A DNA stretch of 64,000 nucleotides. Source: Alloprevotella rava (GTDB lineage: Bacteria > Bacteroidota > Bacteroidia > Bacteroidales > Bacteroidaceae). The stretch is taken from NCBI RefSeq assembly GCF_014195585.1, contig NZ_JACICA010000001.1, positions 450,929 to 514,928 on the forward strand. Direction: 5' to 3'. Shown here one piece after another: positions 53,721 through 62,943 of this stretch. Every line of letters begins with the position of its first letter. Within the stretch, counting starts at the first letter, position 1. The notes under the pieces were generated by a model that worked only from the letters and a program-made list of their open reading frames with translations, was not told the DNA's origin and did not search any database. The translations under genes were made by a program, and so were the position numbers.

Positions 53721-55871
53721 ATGGAGATTGCTAATATAATAGCGCAGCGGTTGAATGTCAACGAGCAGCAGGTATTGAGAACTATTAAACTTCTTAATGA
53801 AGGTGCTACAATTCCGTTTATCTCTCGCTATCGCAAAGAAGTGACGGGCGGATTGGATGAAGTGGAAGTGGCCGCAGTGAAAAATGAGAATGACAGGCTC
53901 TCTGAAATGCAGCATCGTAAAAAAACGATTTTGCTCACCATTGATGAACAAGGAAAACTGACAGATGAGCTTCGCAATCGTATCGAGAATTGTTGGGACT
54001 CAACAGTTCTTGAAGATATATATTTGCCTTATAAACCCAAACGACACACACGAGCAGAGAAAGCTCGACAACGCGGTTTGGAACCTTTAGCCGATTTGCT
54101 GATGAAGCATCCCGATGCGCGATTGGATACTCTCGTTGCTCCATACTTAACAGATGAAGTTTTGGATGAGGAAGCAGCTTTGCAGGGGGCGCGTGATATT
54201 ATTGCGGAACGGGTGAGTGAGAACGAAGAAGTTCGAAACACTGTGCGTACATCTTATAGTCGTCAAGCATGGATTCGCTCTACGGTAGTGAAAGGAAAGG
54301 AAGAAGAAGCGCAGAAATATCGCGATTATTTCGACAATGCTGAACCGCTCTCCCGTTGTAGTTCTCACCGCTTGCTAGCGATGCGGCGTGGAGAAGCAGA
54401 AGGCTGTTTGCGCGTGAGCATAGCTCCGCATGATGAGGAACAAGCTATAGGTTTTGTGTTGCGAAAATGTGACGATCTCTTTGAGCATGGTCGTCCACAG
54501 TTCGTGCGAGAATCTTCACAACTTCATCTAGCTGCTGTAGATGCTTACAAACGTTTGCTTCGTCCTTCTATCGAAACAGAGTTTGCAGGGCAGAGCAAGG
54601 CTAAGGCTGATGCAGATGCTATTCGTGTGTTTGCAAGTAATCTCAAACAACTCTTGTTAGCTCCTCCACTCGGACAGCAGCGCGTTATGGGGATAGATCC
54701 TGGTTTTCGAACTGGTTGTAAAGTGGTTTGCTTGGATGCACAAGGAAATCTGCTCCACAATGAGACTATTTATCCTCATCCGCCTAAGCAGATGATAGGT
54801 TCTGCCATGAGAAAAGTGCGCAATATGGTTGAAGTGTATAAGCCTGACGCAATAGCTATCGGAAACGGAACGGCGGGGCGTGAGACTGAAACATTTATAA
54901 ATAGTCTTAATCTTGGCGATGCTATTTCTGTTTTTTTAGTGTCGGAAGATGGTGCTTCGGTGTATTCTGCTTCGAAATTAGCCCGTGAAGAATTTCCTGA
55001 TTACGATGTGACGGTGCGTGGGGCAGTCAGCATTGGTCGTCGCTTAGCAGACCCATTAGCCGAATTAGTAAAGATAGATCCCAAAGCAATAGGTGTTGGG
55101 CAGTATCAGCATGATGTGGACCAAAGCGAACTGAAAAAAACACTCGATTTAACAGTTGAAAGTTGCGTGAATTCTGTCGGCGTAAATCTCAATACTGCCA
55201 GTAAGAGCCTTCTTACTTATATTTCAGGATTAGGTCCAGCATTAGCACAAAATATCGTGGATTATCGTGCGGAAAATGGCCCTTTTTCTTCGCGTAAAGA
55301 CTTGCTCAATGTACCACGCCTTGGCGCGAAAGCTTATGAGCAGTGTGCTGGTTTTCTTCGCATACCTGATGCTGTAAATCCTTTGGATAATACGGCAGTA
55401 CATCCAGAGCGTTATGCACTGGTGGAGCAGATGGCGAAGGACGAACATTGCGATGTGCCCGAACTCATACGTTCTGCCGAAAAGCGCAAGGCGATAGATC
55501 TAAATAAATACTGTACGAATGCTGTAGGTTTGCCAACATTGAATGATATTATCTCCGAGTTGGGGAAGCCAGGAAGAGATCCGCGAGGTCATGCCACTGT
55601 TTTTCGCTTTGATGAAAATGTGAAGAGCCTGGATGATTTAAGAGTGGGTATGGAACTTCCTGGTGTTATAACGAACATCACAGACTTTGGCTGTTTTGTT
55701 AATTTGGGTATCCATAAAGATGGGCTTATTCATAAGTCGAACTTGGCAAATCATCGCGTGAGTAACCCTGCCGAGGTGGTACATATACAGCAGCGCGTTG
55801 TAGTTCGTGTGTTAGAAATTGATGAGTGCCGTGGAAGAATCGGGCTGAAATTGGTGACGAGTGAAAAGTAA
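53721..55871 (+). CDS. Tex-family S1 RNA-binding transcription accessory protein
   Basis: Cytosolic nucleic-acid-binding protein of ~716 residues. Domains in order: Tex N-terminal helices (IPFISRYRKEVTGGLDEVEV, ~35-55), a YqgF-like RNase H fold (RVMGIDPGFRTGCKVVCLDA, ~325-345), a helix-hairpin-helix region (NTASKSLLTYISGLGPALAQ, ~490-510) and a C-terminal S1 domain (GMELPGVITNITDFGCFVNL, ~640-660). The ATG at 53721 is chosen because AAGGATAG precedes it; an ATG at 53670 adds 17 residues that relatives lack. It leads a plus-strand run of genes. Confidence 0.93.
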   Translation: MEIANIIAQRLNVNEQQVLRTIKLLNEGATIPFISRYRKEVTGGLDEVEVAAVKNENDRLSEMQHRKKTILLTIDEQGKLTDELRNRIENCWDSTVLEDIYLPYKPKRHTRAEKARQRGLEPLADLLMKHPDARLDTLVAPYLTDEVLDEEAALQGARDIIAERVSENEEVRNTVRTSYSRQAWIRSTVVKGKEEEAQKYRDYFDNAEPLSRCSSHRLLAMRRGEAEGCLRVSIAPHDEEQAIGFVLRKCDDLFEHGRPQFVRESSQLHLAAVDAYKRLLRPSIETEFAGQSKAKADADAIRVFASNLKQLLLAPPLGQQRVMGIDPGFRTGCKVVCLDAQGNLLHNETIYPHPPKQMIGSAMRKVRNMVEVYKPDAIAIGNGTAGRETETFINSLNLGDAISVFLVSEDGASVYSASKLAREEFPDYDVTVRGAVSIGRRLADPLAELVKIDPKAIGVGQYQHDVDQSELKKTLDLTVESCVNSVGVNLNTASKSLLTYISGLGPALAQNIVDYRAENGPFSSRKDLLNVPRLGAKAYEQCAGFLRIPDAVNPLDNTAVHPERYALVEQMAKDEHCDVPELIRSAEKRKAIDLNKYCTNAVGLPTLNDIISELGKPGRDPRGHATVFRFDENVKSLDDLRVGMELPGVITNITDFGCFVNLGIHKDGLIHKSNLANHRVSNPAEVVHIQQRVVVRVLEIDECRGRIGLKLVTSEK

Positions 55872-55909
55872 TAGATACTTATTTCTTATACCTTAGAATC
55901 TTTAGAATT

Positions 55910-56341
55910 ATGACCGACGAAGATTATATGAAGAAAGCGCTTGCTGAAGCGCGACAAGCCTACGAAGAAGGGGAAATCCCTGTGGGCGTAGTGGTAGTTT
56001 GTAAAGACCGCATTATTGCTCGGGCGCACAATCTGACGGAAACGCTTCACGATGTGACAGCTCATGCCGAAATGCAAGCTATCACTGCTGCTGCTGATGC
56101 TTTGGGCGGAAAGTATCTCGATCCTTGTACGCTATATGTTACTCTCGAACCCTGTGTGATGTGTGCAGGAGCTTTGGGATGGTCACAATTGGGGCGTCTA
56201 GTTTATGGTGCAAGCGATGATAGGAGAGGTTTCTCTAAATTTGCTCCTGAAGCACTTCATCCTAAAACAGAAGTATGCAGTGGAGTGCTAGCAGAAGAAT
56301 GCAGTGCTCTAATGAAAGATTTTTTCAAAAATAAGCGTTGA
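55910..56341 (+). CDS. tadA: tRNA-specific adenosine deaminase
   Basis: Zinc deaminase of 143 residues that converts the wobble adenosine of tRNA-Arg(ACG) to inosine. The zinc motifs are TAHAEMQAI (HAE) and TLEPCVMCAGAL (PCxxC). The C-terminal helix with SALMKDFFKNKR fits TadA. It overlaps nothing but ends 1 nt before the yraN start, so the genes are likely co-transcribed. Confidence 0.93.
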   Translation: MTDEDYMKKALAEARQAYEEGEIPVGVVVVCKDRIIARAHNLTETLHDVTAHAEMQAITAAADALGGKYLDPCTLYVTLEPCVMCAGALGWSQLGRLVYGASDDRRGFSKFAPEALHPKTEVCSGVLAEECSALMKDFFKNKR

Positions 56342-56342
56342 T

Positions 56343-56738
56343 ATGGCTGACCACAACAGGCTTGGCGCGCTGGGTGAGGAGGTGGCTTGTCGCTATCTGA
56401 GTTCTCTCGACTATCGCCTACTTGATCGTAATTGGCGTGTGGGGCATCTAGAGGTAGATATCATTGCCGATAATTATGGTGAGTTAGTATTTGTTGAAGT
56501 AAAAACGCGTAGTAGGGAAGGGGAGTTTACTGCTCTTGGGGCGGTTGATGTGCACAAACAGCGCAATCTAGCAGTGGCTGCAGAAGCTTATATGCAGGAA
56601 CATTATCTTAACTGTTCTTACCGATTTGACATTATAACGGTGGTGGGTGAGCAAGAGCCTTTTGAAGTGACGCACTACATAGATGCTTATTCCGTGGATC
56701 TTACTCGGCGGAAACATTACATTCATAAATTTTATTAG
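56343..56738 (+). CDS. YraN-family (UPF0102) endonuclease-like protein
   Basis: Small protein of 131 residues with a restriction-endonuclease-like fold. The pattern LGALGEEVACRYL, then HLEVDIIADNYGELVFVEVK with D, E-x-K active-site-like residues, is present. KHYIHKFY ends the chain. It sits directly between tadA and the fused birA gene (no gap before the latter). Biological role is not settled. Confidence 0.92.
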   Translation: MADHNRLGALGEEVACRYLSSLDYRLLDRNWRVGHLEVDIIADNYGELVFVEVKTRSREGEFTALGAVDVHKQRNLAVAAEAYMQEHYLNCSYRFDIITVVGEQEPFEVTHYIDAYSVDLTRRKHYIHKFY

Positions 56739-57836
56739 ATGATCAATATAGAACAACTGCGTGAGTATTGTCTTAGTAAGCGGGGGGCTTCTGAGAGTCT
56801 TCCGTTTGATGATACAACCTTAGTCTTTAAGGTTTGTAATAAGATGTTTGCTGTATTACCACTGGAGCGCGCTGATTGTATTGTGCTGAAATGTGACCCC
56901 GAATATGCTCAAAAGCTTCGGGATCATTATGAAGGTGTGGATGAAGCATTTCATTTTGAGAAACTGCATTGGAATGCAGTCTATGTGGAGCGTGATGTAA
57001 GCGATGAGCTCATTTTGCAACTCATAGATTTATCTTATGAACTGGTACTACATAAGTTAACGAAAAAAGCCAATATCGATTTTTTTGCTGAAGGTTTGCC
57101 GCCAGAAGTAGGTTACGTACATCTCAATGTGACTGACTCAATAATGCTCTATCTCCGAACGCCTGAAGTGCGAGAACGAACAGAAAAGTTTCTGCTTGTT
57201 GATGCTGATAAACAAAAAACAGGGAGGGGGCAACGAGGTACTCATTGGGAATCTGACAACGGAAAGAATATGACATTCGGTTTGTTAGTACATCCTAATT
57301 TCCTTCGGGCTGATGAGCAATTTTATCTTTCAGAAATTGCAGCTTTGGCAGTTGTTGATGCGTTGCGCCCTTATTGTGAGACGACAGTGAAATGGCCTAA
57401 TGATGTATATTATGGCGATAAAAAAATCTGTGGAATGCTCTTAGAGCATGATTTGCAAGGTTCGATGGTAGCCCACACCATTGTGGGACCTGGTATCAAT
57501 GTGAATCAACAGAGTTTTTTAAGTGATGCTCCTAATCCTGTTTCAGTGGCGCAGATTGTAGGTTTTGAAGTAAACCGATATCTTGTTCTTGAACGTTGGC
57601 TTAAAAGTTTTTTACATTATTATTCTCGTTTGGAAAAAGGAGAACGAGAAGCTATCAATGAGGAGTATAAGGCTTGTCTCTATCGTCGTGAAGGTGTGTA
57701 TACTTATCGTGATGAAGGTGGAGAGTTTCAAGCAGAAATAGCCGATATAGAACCAAATGGACTACTGTTGCTGAGAGACGTAGAGGGGCATTTGCGGCGC
57801 TATACTTTTAAGGAAATCCAGTTTGTTCTTCACTAA
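56739..57836 (+). CDS. Fusion of MmcQ/YjbR domain and biotin--protein ligase
   Basis: One 365-residue reading frame holds two domains. Residues ~1-115 are MmcQ/YjbR-like: REYCLSKRGASESLPFDDTT, VFKVCNKMFAVLPLE, HWNAVYVERDVSDELILQLI and SYELVLHKLTKK. Residues ~120-365 are a BirA-type ligase without a DNA-binding domain: GRGQRGTHWESDNGKNMTFG (biotinyl-AMP loop), TVKWPNDVYYGDKKICGMLL, TIVGPGINVNQ and a C-terminal SH3-like part. The ligase attaches biotin to carboxylase carriers. In related bacteria the two are usually separate proteins as far as I recall. It starts right after the yraN stop. Confidence 0.88.
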   Translation: MINIEQLREYCLSKRGASESLPFDDTTLVFKVCNKMFAVLPLERADCIVLKCDPEYAQKLRDHYEGVDEAFHFEKLHWNAVYVERDVSDELILQLIDLSYELVLHKLTKKANIDFFAEGLPPEVGYVHLNVTDSIMLYLRTPEVRERTEKFLLVDADKQKTGRGQRGTHWESDNGKNMTFGLLVHPNFLRADEQFYLSEIAALAVVDALRPYCETTVKWPNDVYYGDKKICGMLLEHDLQGSMVAHTIVGPGINVNQQSFLSDAPNPVSVAQIVGFEVNRYLVLERWLKSFLHYYSRLEKGEREAINEEYKACLYRREGVYTYRDEGGEFQAEIADIEPNGLLLLRDVEGHLRRYTFKEIQFVLH

Positions 57837-57846
57837 CAACAATTTT

Positions 57847-59142
57847 ATGAATCGCCAAATTCTAAAAATTGCAATCCCAAGTATTGTTTCGAACGTTACA
57901 GTTCCCTTGCTCGGCTTAGTTGATTTGTGGATTTCTGGACATATTGGATCCGCCGATTGTATCGGAGCTATCGCTGTGGGCGGTATGATTTTTAATATGT
58001 TGTATTGGCTCTGTGGTTTCCTTAGAATGGGAACAGGAGGGTTCACTTCGCAAGCCTATGGCCGTGGCAATGTGGAAGAGATAAATCATATTCTCCAGCG
58101 CTCGCTGCGAATGGCTTTCGGTCTTGCTTTTGCCTTTATTCTGTTGCAGCAACCATTGCTTAGATTCTCTTTATGGGTGATGAAAAGCTCTCCAGACGTT
58201 TCAATCATGGCTGGCTCTTATTTCCGAATCCTCATATGGGGGGCGCCAGCTATGTTGGGTATTTACAGTTTGACTGGGTGGTTCTTGGGGCAGCAAAACG
58301 CTCGTGTACCAATGGTGGTAGCTATTCTGCAAAATGTTATCAATATATTGGTTAGTATGTTGCTAACGATGTATTTTGACTGGAAAGTGGAAGGTATAGC
58401 CGTCGGTACGCTAGTGTCGCAATGGATCGCTTTTTTTATGTATATGTTCTTCCCGCTTGCAAATCATCGTCCTATAGACGTTCTTTGGCGTAAGCTGTCA
58501 TCTCAGGCGGAACTTCCATGGGGACGGTTTTTATCTGTAAATCGAGACATTTTCCTCCGAACACTTTGTTTAGTAGCTGTGCAACTCTTTTTTACTGCAA
58601 CGGGAGCGGTTCAAGGTGACACGATTCTGGCTGCAAATGCTCTGCTCTTGCAGTTTTATATCCTATTTTCCTATGTGATGGATGGTTTCGCCTATGCGGG
58701 GGAAGCTATTGGAGGAAAAGCCTATGGAGCTAAAGATTTCTCAATGTTCCAAAGTCTTACTCGCTACCTTTTTGTTTGGGGAATAGGACTGATGCTTCTT
58801 TTTACTATAGTATATGTGATAGGAGGAAACGGACTTTTGCAACTCCTCACGGATAAGAGGGCCGTAATAGTCATAGCACAAGATTATGTGCCTTATGTAG
58901 TGTTTATTCCTCTAACTGGCTTTGCTGCTTTTCTCTATGATGGACTTTACATCGGCACAACGTCATCGCGCCTGATGCTAATCGCTGTCGCTCTAGCTGC
59001 TGCAAGTTTCTTCCTTCTTCGTTTTTTGCTTTTCCCTATGTTTGGTAATGGCGGTTTATGGCTTGCTTTTTTGACTTTTATGTTAGTAAGAGGTGGTGTG
59101 CAGGCAATCTATTATCATCGAATTTTTGGCATAAAAAACTAA
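57847..59142 (+). CDS. MATE-family efflux transporter
   Basis: Inner-membrane Na+ or H+-driven multidrug/organic-cation exporter with ~12 helices, 431 residues. It begins MNRQILKIAIPSIVSNVTVP, with LLGLVDLWISGHIGSADCIG typical of the DinF/NorM group, and AGEAIGGKAYGAKDFSMFQS in the second half. The ATG at 57847 follows the fused birA stop by 10 nt; an ATG at 57823 would overlap it. Substrate unknown. Confidence 0.9.
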   Translation: MNRQILKIAIPSIVSNVTVPLLGLVDLWISGHIGSADCIGAIAVGGMIFNMLYWLCGFLRMGTGGFTSQAYGRGNVEEINHILQRSLRMAFGLAFAFILLQQPLLRFSLWVMKSSPDVSIMAGSYFRILIWGAPAMLGIYSLTGWFLGQQNARVPMVVAILQNVINILVSMLLTMYFDWKVEGIAVGTLVSQWIAFFMYMFFPLANHRPIDVLWRKLSSQAELPWGRFLSVNRDIFLRTLCLVAVQLFFTATGAVQGDTILAANALLLQFYILFSYVMDGFAYAGEAIGGKAYGAKDFSMFQSLTRYLFVWGIGLMLLFTIVYVIGGNGLLQLLTDKRAVIVIAQDYVPYVVFIPLTGFAAFLYDGLYIGTTSSRLMLIAVALAAASFFLLRFLLFPMFGNGGLWLAFLTFMLVRGGVQAIYYHRIFGIKN

Positions 59143-59219
59143 ATAAGGATCATTTGATGAGGCTTTTTATCATAGGATTCCTTAATTTCGCTTCTGGAAG
59201 TATTAAATATTGGAATAGA

Positions 59220-59930
59220 ATGGCAAAATTCAATCGAATCTTATTGAAATTGAGCGGTGAAAGTCTTGCTGGCGAACAGGGTTTCGGCATAGATACACAG
59301 CGTTTGAACGAATATGCTCAGCAAATCAAGGAAATCCATGAAATGGGCGTACAGATCGGAATAGTTATCGGTGGTGGTAATATCTTCCGCGGTTTGCAGG
59401 GAGCAGGTAAAGGCTTCGACCGTGTAAAGGGTGACCAAATGGGGATGTGTGCTACGGTTATCAATTCTCTCGCTCTAAGCAGTGCATTAGGTGCAATTGG
59501 TGTAAAGAGTAGAGTTCTGACTGCTATTCGTATGGAACCGATAGGTGATTTTTACAATAAATGGAAGGCTTTGCGCATCTTGGAACGTAATGAAATAGTC
59601 ATCATGGGAGCAGGAACGGGAAATCCTTATTTCTCAACAGATACTGGTTCTACTCTGCGTGGTATAGAGATTGAAGCTGATGTCATGCTGAAAGGTACGC
59701 GTGTTGATGGCGTTTATACAGCAGATCCTGAGAAAGATCCAACGGCAACAAAGTTTGATGATATTAGTTACGATGAAGTGCTTCAGCGTGGATTGAAAGT
59801 GATGGATACTACCGCCATTGCAATGGCAAAAGATAATGACTTACCTATCTATGTTTTCAATATGGATAAAGTGGGTAATCTTAAAAAAGTTCTTGAAGGA
59901 GAAAATCTCGGAACATTTGTACATGCCTAA
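59220..59930 (+). CDS. pyrH: UMP kinase
   Basis: Cytosolic kinase that makes UDP from UMP and ATP; amino-acid kinase fold, hexameric in relatives. It reads MAKFNRILLKLSGESLAGEQ, then GIVIGGGNIFRGLQGAGKGF, MGAGTGNPYFSTDTGSTLRG and KVMDTTAIAMAKDNDLPIYV. The 236 residues fit exactly from the ATG at 59220; upstream in-frame codons overlap the MATE gene. The 3' end, including the stop, is part of alternative hairpins. Confidence 0.95.
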   Translation: MAKFNRILLKLSGESLAGEQGFGIDTQRLNEYAQQIKEIHEMGVQIGIVIGGGNIFRGLQGAGKGFDRVKGDQMGMCATVINSLALSSALGAIGVKSRVLTAIRMEPIGDFYNKWKALRILERNEIVIMGAGTGNPYFSTDTGSTLRGIEIEADVMLKGTRVDGVYTADPEKDPTATKFDDISYDEVLQRGLKVMDTTAIAMAKDNDLPIYVFNMDKVGNLKKVLEGENLGTFVHA

Positions 59931-60060
59931 AATGTTCCTAATATAGTTTAGGCATTTAATATGGAAATGTGCTAAAGCGGAAGCATGGAAAGAGAGTAAA
60001 GGTTTTGCTTGAAAAAAGTGGGATCATCGTAACTTCGATCATGCTTCCTTTTTAGTACAT
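59910..60060 (+). promoter_or_regulatory. Hairpins between pyrH and glsA
   Basis: Two mutually exclusive hairpins overlap the pyrH end: GGAACATT (59910-59917) with AATGTTCC (59931-59938), and TGCCTAAA (59924-59931) with TTTAGGCA (59947-59954). A longer one follows: the 21-nt arms at 59967-59987 and 60040-60060 share GGAAGCATG/CATGCTTCC and CTAAA/TTTAG, pairing 20 of 21 with G-U, around a 52-nt loop and followed by TTCTTCTTTTT. Terminator or structured leader. Confidence 0.6.
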
Positions 60061-60153
60061 TTCTTCTTTTTACCGTCTTGATACGGCATATCTTATTTTC
60101 AAGTGAAGTAAACTTTCTATTGTCCATACCCGTTAATCTGAAGATTTTATTAC

Positions 60154-60161
60154 TATTTTTG
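60154..60161 (+). promoter_or_regulatory. -7 element of glsA-glsB
   Basis: TATTTTTG matches TAnnTTTG, 32 nt before the ATG at 60194. No clear -33 box. Confidence 0.55.
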
Positions 60162-60193
60162 CAAAACTAAACGAGCAATAATGGTGTTCGTTG

Positions 60194-61060
60194 ATGTTAG
60201 AAGTTGTAAAGATATTTATGTCTGACCATATTTATTTGATTGACCTTGATAAGGTTATACGCGACAAGATGGGTGAGAAGGCCCGTTTTGTTCCCCGTTT
60301 TCTTATCAATTATTTGAAGCGGATTATCCATCAAGATGAACTCAATGTGTATTTGAAGGATGAAGGAGAAAAACAGGGAGTACCTTGGCTTTGGGATTGT
60401 GTTCGTTTTTTGGATATGAACCTTAATGTTGTGGGGCGTGAGAATCTTCCTCCAGCAACCGAAGCTGGACGCTATACTTTTGTCAGTAACCATCCGCTAG
60501 GGGGGCAAGATGGTGTGGCACTAGGTGCTGTTTTAGGAGAACATTTTGAAGGTCATGTGAAGTATCTAGTTAACGATTTACTCATGAATCTTCATGGACT
60601 TGCTCCTCTTTGTATTCCAATAAATAAAACAGGTTTACAGAGTCGGAATTTCCCTGCTATGGTAGAGGCTGGATTTCATTCAGATGACGCCATCATAATG
60701 TTCCCTGCTGGCTTGTGTAGTAGGAAGAATAAAGGAGTGGTACGCGATTTAGCTTGGCAGAAAACTTTTGTAACAAAGAGTGTTGAGACACATCGTGATG
60801 TGATTCCTATTCATTTTAGCGGCTCCAATAGTGAACGCTTTTATCGTCTCGCCAATATCTGTAAAGCCCTACATCTTAAGGTTAATATTGCGATGCTTTA
60901 TCTAGTTGATGAGATGATGAAAAATCGTCATAAGACATTTACAATCACCATTGGTAAACCCATTCCATGGCAAACCTTTGATAAAACTCGCAAGCCTGTT
61001 GAGTGGGCTGAATATGTGCAGAATGTTGTCTATAATTTGAACAGAGAAACAACCTTTTAG
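60194..61060 (+). CDS. glsA: Glycine-lipid O-acyltransferase GlsA-like
   Basis: Membrane-associated PlsC-like acyltransferase of ~288 residues. The catalytic H-x4-D is in FVSNHPLGGQDGVALGAVLG (~97), and the phosphate-binding region is IIMFPAGLCSRKNKGVVRD. In Bacteroides the pair GlsB and GlsA makes glycine lipids: GlsB N-acylates glycine and GlsA adds the second acyl chain. The neighbour downstream is a GlsB-like GNAT, which supports this. ATG at 60194 is used; the ATG at 60218 (MSDHIYLIDLDK) is a likely alternative. Confidence 0.82.
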   Translation: MLEVVKIFMSDHIYLIDLDKVIRDKMGEKARFVPRFLINYLKRIIHQDELNVYLKDEGEKQGVPWLWDCVRFLDMNLNVVGRENLPPATEAGRYTFVSNHPLGGQDGVALGAVLGEHFEGHVKYLVNDLLMNLHGLAPLCIPINKTGLQSRNFPAMVEAGFHSDDAIIMFPAGLCSRKNKGVVRDLAWQKTFVTKSVETHRDVIPIHFSGSNSERFYRLANICKALHLKVNIAMLYLVDEMMKNRHKTFTITIGKPIPWQTFDKTRKPVEWAEYVQNVVYNLNRETTF

Positions 61061-61065
61061 GTTGT

Positions 61066-62073
61066 ATGAAAAAGTATATGGAAGAAGAAATCATAGCTCC
61101 TATTGAACGTCGTTTGTTGAAATCTGAACTTACACAGGATCGTAAGTTACGCTCAACAAATAAAGGCGGCAATGAAATTTATGTTGTAACGTGGCAACAA
61201 GCCCCTAATGTGTTGCGTGAAATTGGTCGTCTGAGAGAGATTGCTTTCCGCACTGCAGGAGGGGGAACTGGATTAAGTTGTGATTTAGACGAGTTTGATA
61301 TGTCTGATCACCCTTACTACCAACTGCTTGTTTGGGATCCAGAAAATGAAGTGATTCTTGGTGGCTATCGTTTCCTTCCTGGTAGCGATTGGAAATATGA
61401 CAATGCTGGACAACCTATTCTTGCAACAAGTCACATGTTTCATTTCTCAGAAGAGTTCATTCGCGACTATGCACCGCGTACTACGGAATTAGGACGTTCT
61501 TTCGTAACGCTGGAATATCAAAGTAGTCGTGCAATGACCAAAGGTTTGTTTGCATTGGATAATCTTTGGGATGGTTTGGGCGCTCTTACCGTGATTATTC
61601 CTGAATTGAAATATTTTTTTGGTAAAATGACGATGTATCCGAGTTTCGACCGACCCGCTCGTGATATGATACTTTACTTTCTAGATAAGCATTTTGGCGA
61701 TAGAGATCATTTGATTATCCCAACTAACCCAATTAAACTAGAAACAGACGCTTTCTTCTTAGAACGTCTCTTTGTGGAAAAGGATTTTAAGGAAGACTAC
61801 AAAATATTGAATAAGAATGTTCGTGCTAGAGGTTATAATATTCCTCCTCTCGTTAATGCTTACATGAATCTTTCGCCGACAATGCGCTTTTTTGGTACAG
61901 CGATAAATCATGCTTTTGGAGAAGTGGAAGAGACAGGTATTTTGATTGCCGAAGATGAAATTCTAGAGGAGAAACGTAGACGCCATATCGATAGCTTTTT
62001 AAAGGAACATCCAGATTGGCAGCGCGACTTAAGCCAGATTCTAATGATAAATCGACATCATTGTGATGAATAA
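61066..62073 (+). CDS. glsB: Glycine N-acyltransferase GlsB-like
   Basis: GNAT-fold acyltransferase of 335 residues, OlsB/GlsB type, that would join a 3-hydroxyacyl group to glycine, the first step to glycine lipids. Visible marks: REIGRLREIAFRTAGGGTGL, DEFDMSDHPYYQLLVWDPEN, VILGGYRFLPGSDW and TELGRSFVTLEYQ, with YPSFDRPARDMI later. It starts 5 nt after glsA, so the two form an operon; amino-acid specificity is inferred from the Bacteroides pair. Confidence 0.85.
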   Translation: MKKYMEEEIIAPIERRLLKSELTQDRKLRSTNKGGNEIYVVTWQQAPNVLREIGRLREIAFRTAGGGTGLSCDLDEFDMSDHPYYQLLVWDPENEVILGGYRFLPGSDWKYDNAGQPILATSHMFHFSEEFIRDYAPRTTELGRSFVTLEYQSSRAMTKGLFALDNLWDGLGALTVIIPELKYFFGKMTMYPSFDRPARDMILYFLDKHFGDRDHLIIPTNPIKLETDAFFLERLFVEKDFKEDYKILNKNVRARGYNIPPLVNAYMNLSPTMRFFGTAINHAFGEVEETGILIAEDEILEEKRRRHIDSFLKEHPDWQRDLSQILMINRHHCDE

Positions 62074-62107
62074 AAAAGGAAGGATTCCTGATGGAATTCT
62101 TCCTTTT
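62074..62107. terminator. Bidirectional terminator between glsB and rubredoxin
   Basis: AAAAGGAAGGATTCC (62074-62088) pairs with GGAATTCTTCCTTTT (62093-62107) with one G-U; T-runs lie on both sides. Confidence 0.85.
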
Positions 62108-62137
62108 ACTATAAGTATGTGTATTAGTTTGTAGCTT

Positions 62138-62302
62138 TTATTCTTCAACTACTTCAAAGTCGTCTTTACCAACGCCGCAGAGAGGGCATACGAAATCTTC
62201 GGGTAAATCTTCAAAAGCAGTTCCAGGCTCAATACCTGCATCTGGATCTCCAACTTCTGGGTCATATACCCAGTCACATACTGTACAACGATACTTTTTC
62301 AT
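62138..62302 (-). CDS. Rubredoxin
   Basis: Small iron electron carrier of 54 residues. Two CxxC pairs bind the Fe: [18 protein letters not shown] and [16 protein letters not shown], and [12 protein letters not shown] lies between, all as in classic rubredoxins. It starts 41 nt after the sod gene, suggesting co-expression in oxidative-stress defence, where rubredoxins supply electrons to peroxide or superoxide reductases. Confidence 0.96.
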   Translation of the reverse strand: MKKYRCTVCDWVYDPEVGDPDAGIEPGTAFEDLPEDFVCPLCGVGKDDFEVVEE

Positions 62303-62343
62303 TTTGTGATGTCTTACTTTAGTGTTAATTTAATAACGTGTAA

Positions 62344-62943
62344 TTAATAATAGATGTTGAAAAGATTTTTCTCCATGCGCTGTTCTACTAGCTGCCAGTC
62401 CGTCAACTCCCATACGGCTTCGCAAAAGTCCGCACGGCGATTTTGGTAGTCTAGATAGTAGGCATGTTCCCAAACGTCTATAGTCATAAGCGGAGTCATG
62501 TTCTTTTGTAGTGGATTACCTGCATTTGTCATCGCTTCAATGTTTAATTGATTGCGTTCGTTGTATGTAAGCCAAATCCACCCAGAACCGAATAATCCCG
62601 TAGCTTTTGCCATCAATTGGTTTTTGAAATTATCTATACTCCCATATGTTGCTATCAATTTCGCTTTCAATGTGCCGCTGATAGGTTTTGCAGTGGGAGA
62701 TAAAGTTTCAAAGAAAAATGTGTGATTCCATACCTGGGCAGCATTATTATAAATGGCACCATTGGCCGTTCTAACAATTTCTTCTAAACTCTTATCTTCA
62801 AATTCTGTTCCCTTGATGAGCTTGTTTAAGTTGTCTGTGTAAGCTTGGAGATGTTTGCCATAATGGAACTTCATCGTATCCTCACTTATCCTAGGCTTCA
62901 ATCCATCAAGAGGATAGTTGAGCTTGGGCATTTCATGCTTCAT
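62344..62943 (-). CDS. sodB: Superoxide dismutase (Fe/Mn)
   Basis: Metal enzyme that turns superoxide into oxygen and peroxide. The 199 residues carry the four metal ligands: His in TMKFHYGKHLQAY (~27), His in AAQVWNHTFFFE (~74), and the DVWEHAYYLDYQNRRADF pair Asp and His (~156, 160). Fe versus Mn use is not certain; FFFETLSPTAKPISG leans to the Fe or cambialistic type seen in Bacteroidales. It is upstream of rubredoxin on the same strand. Confidence 0.95.
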   Translation of the reverse strand: MKHEMPKLNYPLDGLKPRISEDTMKFHYGKHLQAYTDNLNKLIKGTEFEDKSLEEIVRTANGAIYNNAAQVWNHTFFFETLSPTAKPISGTLKAKLIATYGSIDNFKNQLMAKATGLFGSGWIWLTYNERNQLNIEAMTNAGNPLQKNMTPLMTIDVWEHAYYLDYQNRRADFCEAVWELTDWQLVEQRMEKNLFNIYY

